A stretch of 64,000 bases of DNA from Lutibacter sp. (lineage in GTDB: Bacteria > Bacteroidota > Bacteroidia > Flavobacteriales > Flavobacteriaceae), in the NCBI GenBank assembly GCA_030683995.1, contig JAUXPH010000015.1:124001-188000 (forward strand), read 5' to 3'. The notes under the pieces are model-generated. The model was not told the origin of the DNA and searched no databases. It worked only from the letters and a program-made list of their open reading frames with translations. Both the position numbers and the translations under genes were made by a program. Positions 12,487-21,801 of this stretch are shown piece by piece. Position 1 is the first letter of the stretch; every line of letters starts with the position of its first letter.

Positions 12487-12522
12487 CGGTTAAAAAAATA
12501 ACAATTTTTTATAATTAAATAA

Positions 12523-13251
12523 ATGAGTTTAAGCAAAAATCAGTTAAAAATAATTACAAGCCTCAATCAAAAAAAGTACCGAACAGCGCATCATTTATTT
12601 GTTGCTGAAGGCACTAAAATAGTGGCTGAATTTTTAAACTCAACTTTTGAATTGGAGCAATTATTTTGTGTTGACAATGCCATCTATAAAAATATAGAGA
12701 AAGTCACTGAAATTTCTGAAATTGAACTAAAAAAAATAAGCACTTTGGTAACGCCAAACAATGTTTTGGCACTTTTTAAGATACCTTCAAAATTACCTCC
12801 CGTAAAATCTGGTTTAATTGTGGCGCTGGATGGAATTAATGATCCGGGAAATTTAGGCGCCATTATTAGATTGTGTGATTGGTTTGGCGTGGATCAGTTG
12901 ATTTGCTCTAACAACACAGTCGATTGCTATAACCAAAAAGTGGTGCAATCTTCTATGGGTTCTTTGGCCAGAGTTTCAATAATTTATACAGATTTGGAAA
13001 ATTATTTGCAACAATCCAATCTGCCAAAATATGCTGCGAATATGGACGGTGAAAATGTGTATAAAAGCAATTTGCCTAAAAATGCAGTGTTGATAATGGG
13101 AAATGAAGCAAACGGAATTAGCAATTTCATTTTAAAATTAGTCACCAATACCATTTCAATACCAAGATTTGGGATCTTAAAACAAACCGAAAGTTTAAAT
13201 GTGGCAACGGCCACGGCAATTTTATTGAGTGAATTTAAGCGATTGACCTAG
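12523..13251 (+). CDS. TrmH/SpoU-family RNA methyltransferase
   Basis: ALDGINDPGNLGAIIRLCDWFG; MGNEANGIS; IPRFGILKQTESLNVATATAILLSEF (SPOUT motifs). Confidence 0.92.
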   Translation: MSLSKNQLKIITSLNQKKYRTAHHLFVAEGTKIVAEFLNSTFELEQLFCVDNAIYKNIEKVTEISEIELKKISTLVTPNNVLALFKIPSKLPPVKSGLIVALDGINDPGNLGAIIRLCDWFGVDQLICSNNTVDCYNQKVVQSSMGSLARVSIIYTDLENYLQQSNLPKYAANMDGENVYKSNLPKNAVLIMGNEANGISNFILKLVTNTISIPRFGILKQTESLNVATATAILLSEFKRLT

Positions 13252-13254
13252 TGC

Positions 13255-13950
13255 TTAATGAAAAGCAAATTTTATAAAAACGCCTCTTGTTCCAAAATAA
13301 TCAACTTGTCCAGTCCATTGACTATTAGGGTTATTATCCCTGACCAACTCGTCATTAATTGCAAAAACGCCTCTAATGGATGGTGAAAAAATAAAGTACG
13401 GCAAGTATAAATCTACGCCAATACCCAATTCATAAGAAAAATTGTTCTTTTTGGCTCTGAATTCTCCATCGGAATTATCCTGTGGATTGTCTTGGTTGCT
13501 TGAAAAATTATAATCGTAAGATAGGCCGCCGATTGCATAAGGCCGCATATTATCGAGCCGATCTGTATTAAATTTCAGCAATAATGGAACTCTAAAATAA
13601 GTTGAATTCACATTTCTGATACTGTCTTTTTTCCCACCATAAATATGCGTAAACGCCAATTCTTTTGAATTGCTTGAAAGTCCAGGCTCTAATCTTAAGC
13701 TAATATTATTATGCAATCGCAAATCGCCAATAAGTCCAACTTCAAAACCCATACCTGGGGTTGAAACAATAAAAGCGTTGTTTGTTTTATAAGATATTTT
13801 ATAATCTTTCATATTCAAACCTAAAAAATATCCCCAAAAAACCTGTTGCTTGTCCCAATTTTGCTTGTATTGAACAATATCTCTTCTTTGGGCTTTCAAA
13901 TTGGTTATTGAAAAGACGACCAAAAAAATCACAACAAATACTCTTTTCAT
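13255..13950 (-). CDS. porT: PorT (type IX secretion system outer-membrane protein)
   Basis: Signal peptide MKRVFVVIFLVVFSITNLKAQ; outer-membrane beta-barrel, 231 aa; adjacent to ubiE as in other Flavobacteriia. The ORF-track start at 13995 lies inside the 89-bp repeat. Confidence 0.8.
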   Translation of the reverse strand: MKRVFVVIFLVVFSITNLKAQRRDIVQYKQNWDKQQVFWGYFLGLNMKDYKISYKTNNAFIVSTPGMGFEVGLIGDLRLHNNISLRLEPGLSSNSKELAFTHIYGGKKDSIRNVNSTYFRVPLLLKFNTDRLDNMRPYAIGGLSYDYNFSSNQDNPQDNSDGEFRAKKNNFSYELGIGVDLYLPYFIFSPSIRGVFAINDELVRDNNPNSQWTGQVDYFGTRGVFIKFAFH

Positions 13951-14036
13951 CTGTTTAAATTTTATTTTTTTATTGGTACAGATGCAGTTCGCCATTAATC
14001 ATTTCTGTTTTTATCAAAATTTGTTATGGCTCGTTT
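13948..14036 (-). repeat. 89-bp dispersed/tandem element, copy A (leader of porT)
   Basis: catctgtttaaattttatttttttattggtacagatgcagttcgccattaatcatttctgtttttatcaaaatttgttatggctcgttt; 88/89 identical to copy B. Confidence 0.95.
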
Positions 14037-14128
14037 CATCTGTTTAAATTTTATTTTTTTATTGGTACAGATGCAGTTCGCCATTAATCAATTCTGTTTT
14101 TATCAAAATTTGTTATGGCTCGTTTCAT
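14037..14128 (-). repeat. 89-bp element, copy B (tandem with A, includes terminal CAT)
   Basis: Same 89-bp unit, one mismatch (atcatttctg vs atcaattctg), then CAT. Confidence 0.95.
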
Positions 14129-14131
14129 ATA

Positions 14132-14887
14132 TTATTTTTTTGCAATATAAATTGAAGCAACACCAAATGTTTGCGGTTTATTTTCTATACCTATAAACCC
14201 AATTTTATGCAAAATATTGTTGAAGGCCTGTCCGTAAGGAAAGGAAGCTGCGGAATCCGACAAATATTGATAAGCGACCTTATCTTTTGAGAATAATTTT
14301 CCAATTAATGGCAGTATGTTCTTGGCATAAAACTGATAACCTTGTTTAAAAGGTGTTTTGGTTGGAACAGACGTTTCCAAAACCACAAAAATTCCTCCCT
14401 TTTTTAAAACTCTGTAAATTTCGGCCAAACCTTTTTCGAGATGCTCAAAATTCCGAACACCAAAAGCAACGGTAATGGCATCAAATGAATTGTCATCAAA
14501 AGGCATTTTTTCAGAATCGTCAAGTACCATTTCAATGGTGTTGTTTAACTGAAGTTTTTCAATTTTTTTACGCCCAACTTCAAGCATTCCGTCAGAAATA
14601 TCCAAACCAACAATTTTTGAAGCCTTTGTTTTTGCTAAATTAATGGCCAAATCTCCTGTTCCTGTGGCAATGTCCAAAATTGAATCCGGATTTGTTTTTC
14701 CAACAATTTCAACCACTTTATTGCGCCATTTTACATCAATTCCAAAAGAAATAACACGATTTAAACCATCGTATTCATTGGAAATGGCATCAAACATTTT
14801 AGTGACTTGCTCTTTTTTGCTAAGATCTGAATCTTTGTAGGGTGTAACTTTTTCTGTCATCATCAATTTATTGGTTAACCGCCACAA
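14132..14887 (-). CDS. ubiE: Demethylmenaquinone methyltransferase (UbiE/MenG)
   Basis: [74 protein letters not shown]. Confidence 0.95.
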   Translation of the reverse strand: MWRLTNKLMMTEKVTPYKDSDLSKKEQVTKMFDAISNEYDGLNRVISFGIDVKWRNKVVEIVGKTNPDSILDIATGTGDLAINLAKTKASKIVGLDISDGMLEVGRKKIEKLQLNNTIEMVLDDSEKMPFDDNSFDAITVAFGVRNFEHLEKGLAEIYRVLKKGGIFVVLETSVPTKTPFKQGYQFYAKNILPLIGKLFSKDKVAYQYLSDSAASFPYGQAFNNILHKIGFIGIENKPQTFGVASIYIAKK

Positions 14888-15791
14888 CTTCGTTAATTTT
14901 TCCTGGAATAAGTTGTTTCAACATATTTTCAATTCCGTTTTTTAAAGTAATTGTTGATGAAGGACAACCGCTGCAAGCGCCTTGCAATATGACGTTAACT
15001 ATTTTTGAAGCTGGTGAATAAGACTGAAACATAATATTTCCGCCATCGGCAGCGACAGCAGGTTTAATATATTCTTCCAGAATATCGATAATTTGTTTGG
15101 AAACATCATCCAGTTCAATATCGTGGTTATAAACTTCTGAGACTTTTTGTTGTACCGCGTTTTCCAAAGCAATTGTTTTACCGTCGGCGATATATTGCCT
15201 GATAAAACTTCTGATTTCAACGGTTATTTCAGGCCATTCAACAGTGTCGTTTTTTGTAATTGACACGTAATTTTCTGAAATAAATATTTCTTTTACAAAA
15301 GGAAAATTAAATAATTCCGTTGCCAAAGGCGCATTATCAGTTGTTTTCTTGTTTTTAAATTCCAAATCGTTTTCCACCAATTTTATGTTGGCAACAAACT
15401 TTAAAACTAAAGGATTTGGCGTTGATTCCGCATACACTTCCACCGGAATTTTTTTCGGCGCTGTTTCTTCTGAAATCACTACCCCGCCCGCGTTCAGATA
15501 TTTTTCAATTTGTTCTTTTACTTCCTCTTGCACATCACTCCATTCCACAATTGCAAATCGTTCAAGCGCAATAAAATTTGCTGAAAAATATACGCGTTTT
15601 ATAAATGGCAAATAAAATAATTGCTGTGCCAATGGCGAATTTTTTGCTTCATCAATATTATTGAATTGATGACTTCCACTTGTTAAAATATCGGTCGAAG
15701 TAAACTTCAAAATGGTTGGTATATTTGTTTTTTCTATGGTAAGTGTTCTATTTTTCATCGTTAATAGTTTGTGCAAAAGTACATAAAACAT
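14868..15791 (-). CDS. Nfu/NifU-family Fe-S protein with two tandem Nfu N-terminal domains
   Basis: C-terminal [55 protein letters not shown]; two related N-terminal modules. Confidence 0.88.
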   Translation of the reverse strand: MFYVLLHKLLTMKNRTLTIEKTNIPTILKFTSTDILTSGSHQFNNIDEAKNSPLAQQLFYLPFIKRVYFSANFIALERFAIVEWSDVQEEVKEQIEKYLNAGGVVISEETAPKKIPVEVYAESTPNPLVLKFVANIKLVENDLEFKNKKTTDNAPLATELFNFPFVKEIFISENYVSITKNDTVEWPEITVEIRSFIRQYIADGKTIALENAVQQKVSEVYNHDIELDDVSKQIIDILEEYIKPAVAADGGNIMFQSYSPASKIVNVILQGACSGCPSSTITLKNGIENMLKQLIPGKINEVVAVNQ

Positions 15792-15864
15792 AATTCATAT
15801 ACTTGGTTAAAAAATAAAAAACGCCTCATAGTTGAGACGTTTATATGGTGTTATATTCGTTCGT

Positions 15865-17202
15865 TTATAGATTCAAGACCAACGTTGCCGTAAATGTTGA
15901 AGTGTCAAAATCCAACTCCGCTGAATTGACATCATTGCTTTGCGGATAAAAATTATAAGGCGCTGTATTGCCCGATTTTTGGTAGGCGAAATCCAATTTT
16001 CCACCTCTAAATTTATAACCTGCGCCCAAAGAATATCCTTCTAAGTTGTCAGTGCTCACCGAACTTTTATACGGATTGTTTTCATAATGATAACCGCCTC
16101 TTACCGAGAAATTATCAAATCGCCATTCTGTTCCAATTCGCAACTCGCCCACATTTTCCATATTGGACTTAAACGCTTGATTTTCACCAATAAAATCAGC
16201 ATTGCTCAATTTAATGTTGCTGTAATTTTTTAAACTGTAATCAACACTTACAAGTCCGTTACCGCTAAAAATATAGGCAAAACTTCCTGTTAATTTACTT
16301 GGCGTTCTCATCTTATAATCGAAGGTATTAACCCCGGAATATTCATTGGTAAATAGCACATCGTTCTTGTAAACATCTTCATCATATTCCACAAAATCTT
16401 CAGAAAGTGTGTACCAAACCGGCGATTGATAGGCCAATCCCAATCTTAAATTTTCACTGGGTTTTAATATTGCGCCAAAATTAAAAGACACACCGTTGCC
16501 ATAGGTTAATAATTCCTGCCTTGAAGATACATCTAAAGTATTACCGCTTCCGTCGTTGTTGTATTCTTCTGTTAATGTTCGTTGAAAATATTCAATATCA
16601 TAGGTGTTTATGGCTGCACCAAGGTACAAGTTGTCATTGTGCTGTGCGGCAAAAGTAAATGAATATTTCCCGTTTTTTCCATCTGTAAAATTTTCAAAAT
16701 ATTGATTTTCGGCAGTTCCATAAACCACTTCAGGATCATAAAAATCTGTTAAAGGCGAATAACCGCTATTTCCTTCAGCAATCCATAAATTTTCAAAATC
16801 GTTGGCAATGCTGTAATTAAATCCCAAGGCGATGTTGCTCCATTCGGAGCTGTTGCCATAACCTCTAAACACAAATACTCCTCCCGCTTGGGATAAATTG
16901 GTGAAATCATTTTCAAATTGGGTATTGTTTCCATAAAAGCCGACCATCGTTTTGGTGTTTCTGTTGTTTAATGAAATGGCAAATTCACTTTTCAAAAACA
17001 CTGCTGCACCGGCCGGATTTATTTCCATAGCCGACAGATCGCCGCCCAAAGCCCCAAAAGCGCCGCTCATAGCATTGTAACGGGCGGTTCCGCTAATGTT
17101 TTCTTTTGAAAACAGCGCACCCAAATCATTATACCCCAATGTTTGTGCATTTATAATAAAACCAAAGCACAATAATGTTACCGCTAAATATAATTTTTTC
17201 AT
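15865..17202 (-). CDS. OmpP1/FadL-family outer membrane transporter
   Basis: Signal peptide; GTARYNAMSGAFGALGGDLSAMEINPAGAAVFLKSEFAISLNNR; C-terminal beta-barrel. Confidence 0.85.
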   Translation of the reverse strand: MKKLYLAVTLLCFGFIINAQTLGYNDLGALFSKENISGTARYNAMSGAFGALGGDLSAMEINPAGAAVFLKSEFAISLNNRNTKTMVGFYGNNTQFENDFTNLSQAGGVFVFRGYGNSSEWSNIALGFNYSIANDFENLWIAEGNSGYSPLTDFYDPEVVYGTAENQYFENFTDGKNGKYSFTFAAQHNDNLYLGAAINTYDIEYFQRTLTEEYNNDGSGNTLDVSSRQELLTYGNGVSFNFGAILKPSENLRLGLAYQSPVWYTLSEDFVEYDEDVYKNDVLFTNEYSGVNTFDYKMRTPSKLTGSFAYIFSGNGLVSVDYSLKNYSNIKLSNADFIGENQAFKSNMENVGELRIGTEWRFDNFSVRGGYHYENNPYKSSVSTDNLEGYSLGAGYKFRGGKLDFAYQKSGNTAPYNFYPQSNDVNSAELDFDTSTFTATLVLNL

Positions 17203-17236
17203 ACTTTTTCGAATTGTTTAAACTAAAATATTTTTA

Positions 17237-18415
17237 TTAATCTCTTCTAGAATTGCTTCTTGATGATGAATTTGAAGATGATGATTGTGTTGAACTGCTT
17301 CTGCTTTCATTATTTGAGCTCCTACTAACCGAAGAATTTTCATTTCTGGAACTTCCAGTGTTAGTAGAATTGTAATTTGTATTTGATTCTCGTCTGACCG
17401 TGTTCGTGTTATTTTCTCTTCTAACATTATTTGGGGTGGCGGTTGAATTTTGATTCGCCGAGTTGTAAGGATTCACCCTTATTATTGAAGTTCGGTTTGG
17501 GTTAACCGATGTTGCTCTGTTCAAATTGGCCGGTGAAAAATTATAGGACGAATTTCTTCTGGTTGATGAAGATCTTTGAATCGTATTGTTATTTGAACCT
17601 CTTTGAATGGTGTTATTTGATCTTGTAGACTGCCCTTCAATACTGTTATTTCTATTGGTATTGTTGCTTCTGTTTAAATTACCATCACCAGCCCTTCTTG
17701 TATTCGTATTGATGTTCCTTCTGGAAGAATTGGTTTCAACGCCGCTTCTTCTTGTATTGGATAAACTTGCATTTTCATAACCTCTTCTGCTTGTATTGTT
17801 ATTGGTTCTTTTTCCATAACTGTCATAGTTGCGGCCATAATAGTATGGATAATTATAATAAGAGTTGTAAGGATTGTAGTAATTGCCGTAATATCCGTAA
17901 TACTCATAACGGTAAGGATTGTATCCATAAGAATAATACGGATTGTAGTAGTTGAATCTCCAAGGATTGTAATAATATGGATAATAATTGTAATAAGGTT
18001 CGTAAAAGGGATTATACCAATAATAATTTGGACTCATATAGCCATAACCGCTGTTTATGTTTATTACAACATCGCCATCGTAACCCCAAGGCTCATTGTA
18101 GTTTGTATATAATTGGTCATCTTGAACGGTATTGTCATCATAATAATAACCGTCTATATCCGTAAAAGTATCTTCTTGTTTTAAATTTTGTAAATCTTCC
18201 AGTTGTTTTGAAAAATAATTTTGATCAAAATTAGATTGATTTTCAACAATTACCACTTCATTTCTGGTTTGCTTATTTGAAGCATAAATGCCATCATCGT
18301 CACCATTGTAAGCACTTTGATAAGTGCCACAAGAACTAAAACTGACAATTAACACCAATAAAAAGCTAATTTGCAAGTTTTTTAGGTTAATTATTTTTGA
18401 AGTTTTCATAATCAA
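17237..18415 (-). CDS. Tyr/Asn-rich low-complexity lipoprotein
   Basis: Lipobox VSFSSCGTYQSAY; Y/N/P-rich core followed by N/S/R/T-rich tail. Confidence 0.75.
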   Translation of the reverse strand: MIMKTSKIINLKNLQISFLLVLIVSFSSCGTYQSAYNGDDDGIYASNKQTRNEVVIVENQSNFDQNYFSKQLEDLQNLKQEDTFTDIDGYYYDDNTVQDDQLYTNYNEPWGYDGDVVININSGYGYMSPNYYWYNPFYEPYYNYYPYYYNPWRFNYYNPYYSYGYNPYRYEYYGYYGNYYNPYNSYYNYPYYYGRNYDSYGKRTNNNTSRRGYENASLSNTRRSGVETNSSRRNINTNTRRAGDGNLNRSNNTNRNNSIEGQSTRSNNTIQRGSNNNTIQRSSSTRRNSSYNFSPANLNRATSVNPNRTSIIRVNPYNSANQNSTATPNNVRRENNTNTVRRESNTNYNSTNTGSSRNENSSVSRSSNNESRSSSTQSSSSNSSSRSNSRRD

Positions 18416-18508
18416 TTGTGGTTTTTATTGTTGAACTATTTAAAAAAAACTAATTTTGTCGAAATTAATAATTTTCATTAAAATAGGCACAACATTTATG
18501 CCAAACTT

Positions 18509-19993
18509 TTGAATATGAGCAAGAATTTAACAAAGAGGGAAATCGACTATTCCAAGTGGTATAATGAGCTTGTGGTTAAAGCAAATTTAGCAGAAAACTC
18601 GGGCGTAAGAGGCTGCATGGTTATCAAGCCTTACGGCTATGCAATTTGGGAAAAAATGCAGGCGGAATTGGATAGAATGTTTAAGGAAACAGGTCACGAA
18701 AATGCCTATTTTCCGCTTTTTGTCCCTAAAAGTATGTTTGAAGCCGAAGAGAAGAATGCCGAAGGGTTTGCCAAAGAATGCGCCGTTGTTACGCATTATC
18801 GATTAAAAAACGATCCAGACAAGCCAGGAAAATTGATGGTTGACCCAAATGCAAAACTGGAAGAAGAATTAATTGTTCGGCCTACGAGTGAAGCCATTAT
18901 TTGGAGTACATATAAAGGATGGATTCAATCATACCGTGATTTGCCGCTATTGATCAATCAATGGGCAAATGTTGTGCGTTGGGAAATGCGTACCCGTTTA
19001 TTTTTGCGTACTGCTGAATTTTTATGGCAAGAAGGCCATACCGCACACGCATTGGAAACCGAAGCCATCAAGGAAGCTGAATTGATTTTAGATGTTTATG
19101 GCAATTTTGCCGAGAATTTTATGGCAATGCCCGTGATAAAAGGATTAAAAACCGAAAGTGAACGATTTGCCGGCGCCTTGGAAACCTATTGTATTGAAGG
19201 ATTGATGCAAGACGGAAAAGCATTGCAAGCAGGTACTTCTCATTTTTTAGGCCAAAATTTCGCAAAAGCGTTTGACGTAAAATTTACTTCAAAGGAAGGA
19301 AAACAAGAATACGTTTGGGCAACTTCCTGGGGTGTATCCACGCGATTGATTGGGGCTTTAATTATGACACATTCTGATGACTTAGGATTGGTATTGCCTC
19401 CAAATCTTGCACCGATTCAAGTCGTAATTATCCCAATTCATAAAACCGATGAGCAATTGGACGCAATTTCTGTCAAAATTAATGAAATTGTTGCCGAATT
19501 GCGCAAAAAGGGAATTTCTGTAAAATATGACGACCGAACCGCCTATAAACCAGGTTGGAAATTTGCTGAATATGAACTAAAAGGCGTGCCATTAAGAATC
19601 GCTATGGGGCCAAAAGATTTAGAAAATGGCACTTTAGAAATTGCACGAAGGGACACGCTTGAAAAGAAAAATATTTCTCAAAATACTGTTGTTGAATATG
19701 TTGAAAAAACATTGAAAGAAATTCAGGATAATTTATATCAGAAAGCACTCAATTATAGAGAAACACATATTACAGAAGTTAATTCATTTGAGGAATTTAA
19801 AGAAGTGTTGGAAACTAAGGGCGGATTTATTTCTGCACATTGGGATGGCACTTCAGAAACCGAAGAAAAAATTAAAGATTTAACAAAAGCAACGATTAGA
19901 TGCATTCCTTTAAATAATAAAATTGAGGCAGGAAAGTGCGTGTTTACTGGGGAAAAATCGACTCAAAGAGTATTATTTGCAAAAGCTTACTAA
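18509..19993 (+). CDS. proS: Prolyl-tRNA synthetase, eukaryote/archaeal-like type
   Basis: 494 aa; [57 protein letters not shown]; no internal editing insertion evident. Confidence 0.96.
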   Translation: MNMSKNLTKREIDYSKWYNELVVKANLAENSGVRGCMVIKPYGYAIWEKMQAELDRMFKETGHENAYFPLFVPKSMFEAEEKNAEGFAKECAVVTHYRLKNDPDKPGKLMVDPNAKLEEELIVRPTSEAIIWSTYKGWIQSYRDLPLLINQWANVVRWEMRTRLFLRTAEFLWQEGHTAHALETEAIKEAELILDVYGNFAENFMAMPVIKGLKTESERFAGALETYCIEGLMQDGKALQAGTSHFLGQNFAKAFDVKFTSKEGKQEYVWATSWGVSTRLIGALIMTHSDDLGLVLPPNLAPIQVVIIPIHKTDEQLDAISVKINEIVAELRKKGISVKYDDRTAYKPGWKFAEYELKGVPLRIAMGPKDLENGTLEIARRDTLEKKNISQNTVVEYVEKTLKEIQDNLYQKALNYRETHITEVNSFEEFKEVLETKGGFISAHWDGTSETEEKIKDLTKATIRCIPLNNKIEAGKCVFTGEKSTQRVLFAKAY

Positions 19994-20009
19994 TTTCTTT
20001 AAAAAACAT

Positions 20010-20039
20010 TTTGTGGTGTAGAAAATAGTTGTATTTTTG
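20010..20039 (+). promoter_or_regulatory. Bacteroidetes-type promoter for tRNA-Glu/rpsT
   Basis: TTTG-N18-TATTTTTG (TAnnTTTG) about 42 bp upstream of the mature tRNA 5' end. Confidence 0.7.
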
Positions 20040-20080
20040 CATCCGCATTGACAAAATAGAATCGTCAGCAAATACATAAT

Positions 20081-20153
20081 GGTCCGTTCGTCTAGGGGTT
20101 AGGACGCCAGGTTTTCATCCTGGTAACAGGGGTTCGATTCCCCTACGGACTAC
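20081..20153 (+). tRNA. tRNA-Glu (anticodon TTC)
   Basis: GGTCCGT...CCAGG-TTTTCAT-CCTGG...AGGGG-TTCGATT-CCCCT-ACGGACT-A cloverleaf; CCA not encoded. Confidence 0.97.
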
Positions 20154-20176
20154 AAAAAAGTTAAAAAAAAATAAAA

Positions 20177-20428
20177 ATGGCAAATCACAAGTCAGCATTA
20201 AAGAGAATCAGAAGCAATCGCGCTAAGCAATTAAGAAATAAATATCAGCATAAAACAACTCGTAATGCTGTTAGAAACTTACGTGCTGCGACCGAAAAGG
20301 AAGAAGCTGTGGCGTTATTTCCAAAAGTAGTGTCAATGCTAGATAAATTAGCTAAAAAGAATGTTATCCACAAAAATAAAGCGGGTAACTTAAAATCTAA
20401 ATTGGCTAAGCACGTAGCTGCATTATAA
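20177..20428 (+). CDS. rpsT: 30S ribosomal protein S20
   Basis: [36 protein letters not shown]. Confidence 0.98.
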   Translation: MANHKSALKRIRSNRAKQLRNKYQHKTTRNAVRNLRAATEKEEAVALFPKVVSMLDKLAKKNVIHKNKAGNLKSKLAKHVAAL

Positions 20429-20448
20429 AATTTTTAAAGTTCAATTTA

Positions 20449-20479
20449 AAAAAAGCATCCATATTTTGGATGCTTTTTT
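20449..20479 (+). terminator. Intrinsic terminator after rpsT
   Basis: AAAAAAAGCATCC-ATATTTT-GGATGCTTTTTTA. Confidence 0.75.
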
Positions 20480-20513
20480 ATTTGGGATAGTTTCAATTTG
20501 TTAACAGAAACCT

Positions 20514-21791
20514 CTACCACTCGTAAATTTTATTGGCATCGAGTCTGATAAAGATAAAAAGCAGCACTGTAAATCCCCAAAGCGCCGATCCTCCATAGCT
20601 AAAAAATGGCAAAGGGATACCAATAGTTGGCACCAATCCTATCACCATTCCAATATTGATAACAAAATGCATAAAAAATATGGCCACGATGCTGTACCCA
20701 TAAATTCGGCTGAATTTGGCTTTTTGCTGCTCTGCCCTGTCGATAATTCTAAGTAAAAAAGCCACAAACAATATAATGACCAAGGCGCTGCCCACAAATC
20801 CCCATTCTTCACCAACGGTTGTAAATATATAATCTGTTTTTTGTTCGGGCACAAAATTCCCCTGTGTTCGTTCACCTTGTAAAAATCCTTTGCCAAAAAA
20901 ACCTCCTGAAGCTATTGTGGTAACCGATTGGTCGGTATTGTATCCAACACCTTTCATATCAACAGTTTTTCCAAGAATAATGTTAAAACGATCTCTGTGA
21001 TGTTGTTTAAACACGTGGTTAAAAACCAAATCTACACTAAAAATAAACATAGCCGACATTAGGTATATTCCAATTATTTTAATCCATCCTTTTCTAAAAG
21101 CCCTTGGCCTGTAAAAAATAAAATAAAGTAGGATACAAATAAATAAAACCAGCGAACTTATGAGAGTCACTTCGTAACCTAAAATAAGGGTAATCACAAA
21201 AAGAAACAAGGCTATAAAGCCGACTGTTATGTAGTAAAATGGCAATCCTTCCCTATACAACACAAAAATAAACGCTGCATAAACCAATGCCGAACCGGGA
21301 TCGGGTTGTAATATGATTAGAATTGCAGGGAAAAACAAGAGCAACAATGCTTGAACCTGTGTGCCTAACTTTTTTAAGTTAAACATTTTATCACTCACCA
21401 ATTTGGCTATTGCCAATGCTGTTGCAGCTTTTGTAAATTCTGAAGGCTGCAAACTAAAACTTCCTATGGCGTACCAAGATGTTGATCCGTTTATGTTTTT
21501 GCCTAAAACAAAAAGTCCGGCCAGCAACACCAAAAAAATAAAATAAATAATTGGCGCATATTTTTCATAAAACTTGGCTTCAAACATTAAAATCAGCAAG
21601 ATTATTGGAATGCAAAACCCTATCCAAATAAGTTGTTTTCCGTACTCTGTTGAAAAATTTAATAAGTCGAAATCATTTTCACTAATGGTTGCAGCATAGA
21701 TATTAATCCACCCTAAAAAGATAAAAATGAAATAAAATAAGACCAAGATCCAATCAATTCCGTGAAAAATATTGTCTTTTCTGCTTCTCAA
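20514..21791 (-). CDS. rodA: Rod shape-determining protein RodA (SEDS)
   Basis: Multi-TM; LQPDPGSALVY; GLVPTIGIPLPFFSYGGSALW. Confidence 0.95.
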   Translation of the reverse strand: MRSRKDNIFHGIDWILVLFYFIFIFLGWINIYAATISENDFDLLNFSTEYGKQLIWIGFCIPIILLILMFEAKFYEKYAPIIYFIFLVLLAGLFVLGKNINGSTSWYAIGSFSLQPSEFTKAATALAIAKLVSDKMFNLKKLGTQVQALLLLFFPAILIILQPDPGSALVYAAFIFVLYREGLPFYYITVGFIALFLFVITLILGYEVTLISSLVLFICILLYFIFYRPRAFRKGWIKIIGIYLMSAMFIFSVDLVFNHVFKQHHRDRFNIILGKTVDMKGVGYNTDQSVTTIASGGFFGKGFLQGERTQGNFVPEQKTDYIFTTVGEEWGFVGSALVIILFVAFLLRIIDRAEQQKAKFSRIYGYSIVAIFFMHFVINIGMVIGLVPTIGIPLPFFSYGGSALWGFTVLLFIFIRLDANKIYEW

Positions 21792-21801
21792 CTTTTATGT
21801 T

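Noticed and set aside
13948-14128. Possible CRISPR-like or phase-variable array
   Set aside because: The units are directly adjacent with no spacers, and the third copy is 28 kb away. This is a dispersed/tandem element, not CRISPR.
17674-18165. Several short ORFs within the Tyr/Asn-rich lipoprotein gene
   Set aside because: Repetitive TAT/AAT codons give open alternative frames (His/Asn/Thr-rich or Ile/Thr-rich); these are composition artifacts.
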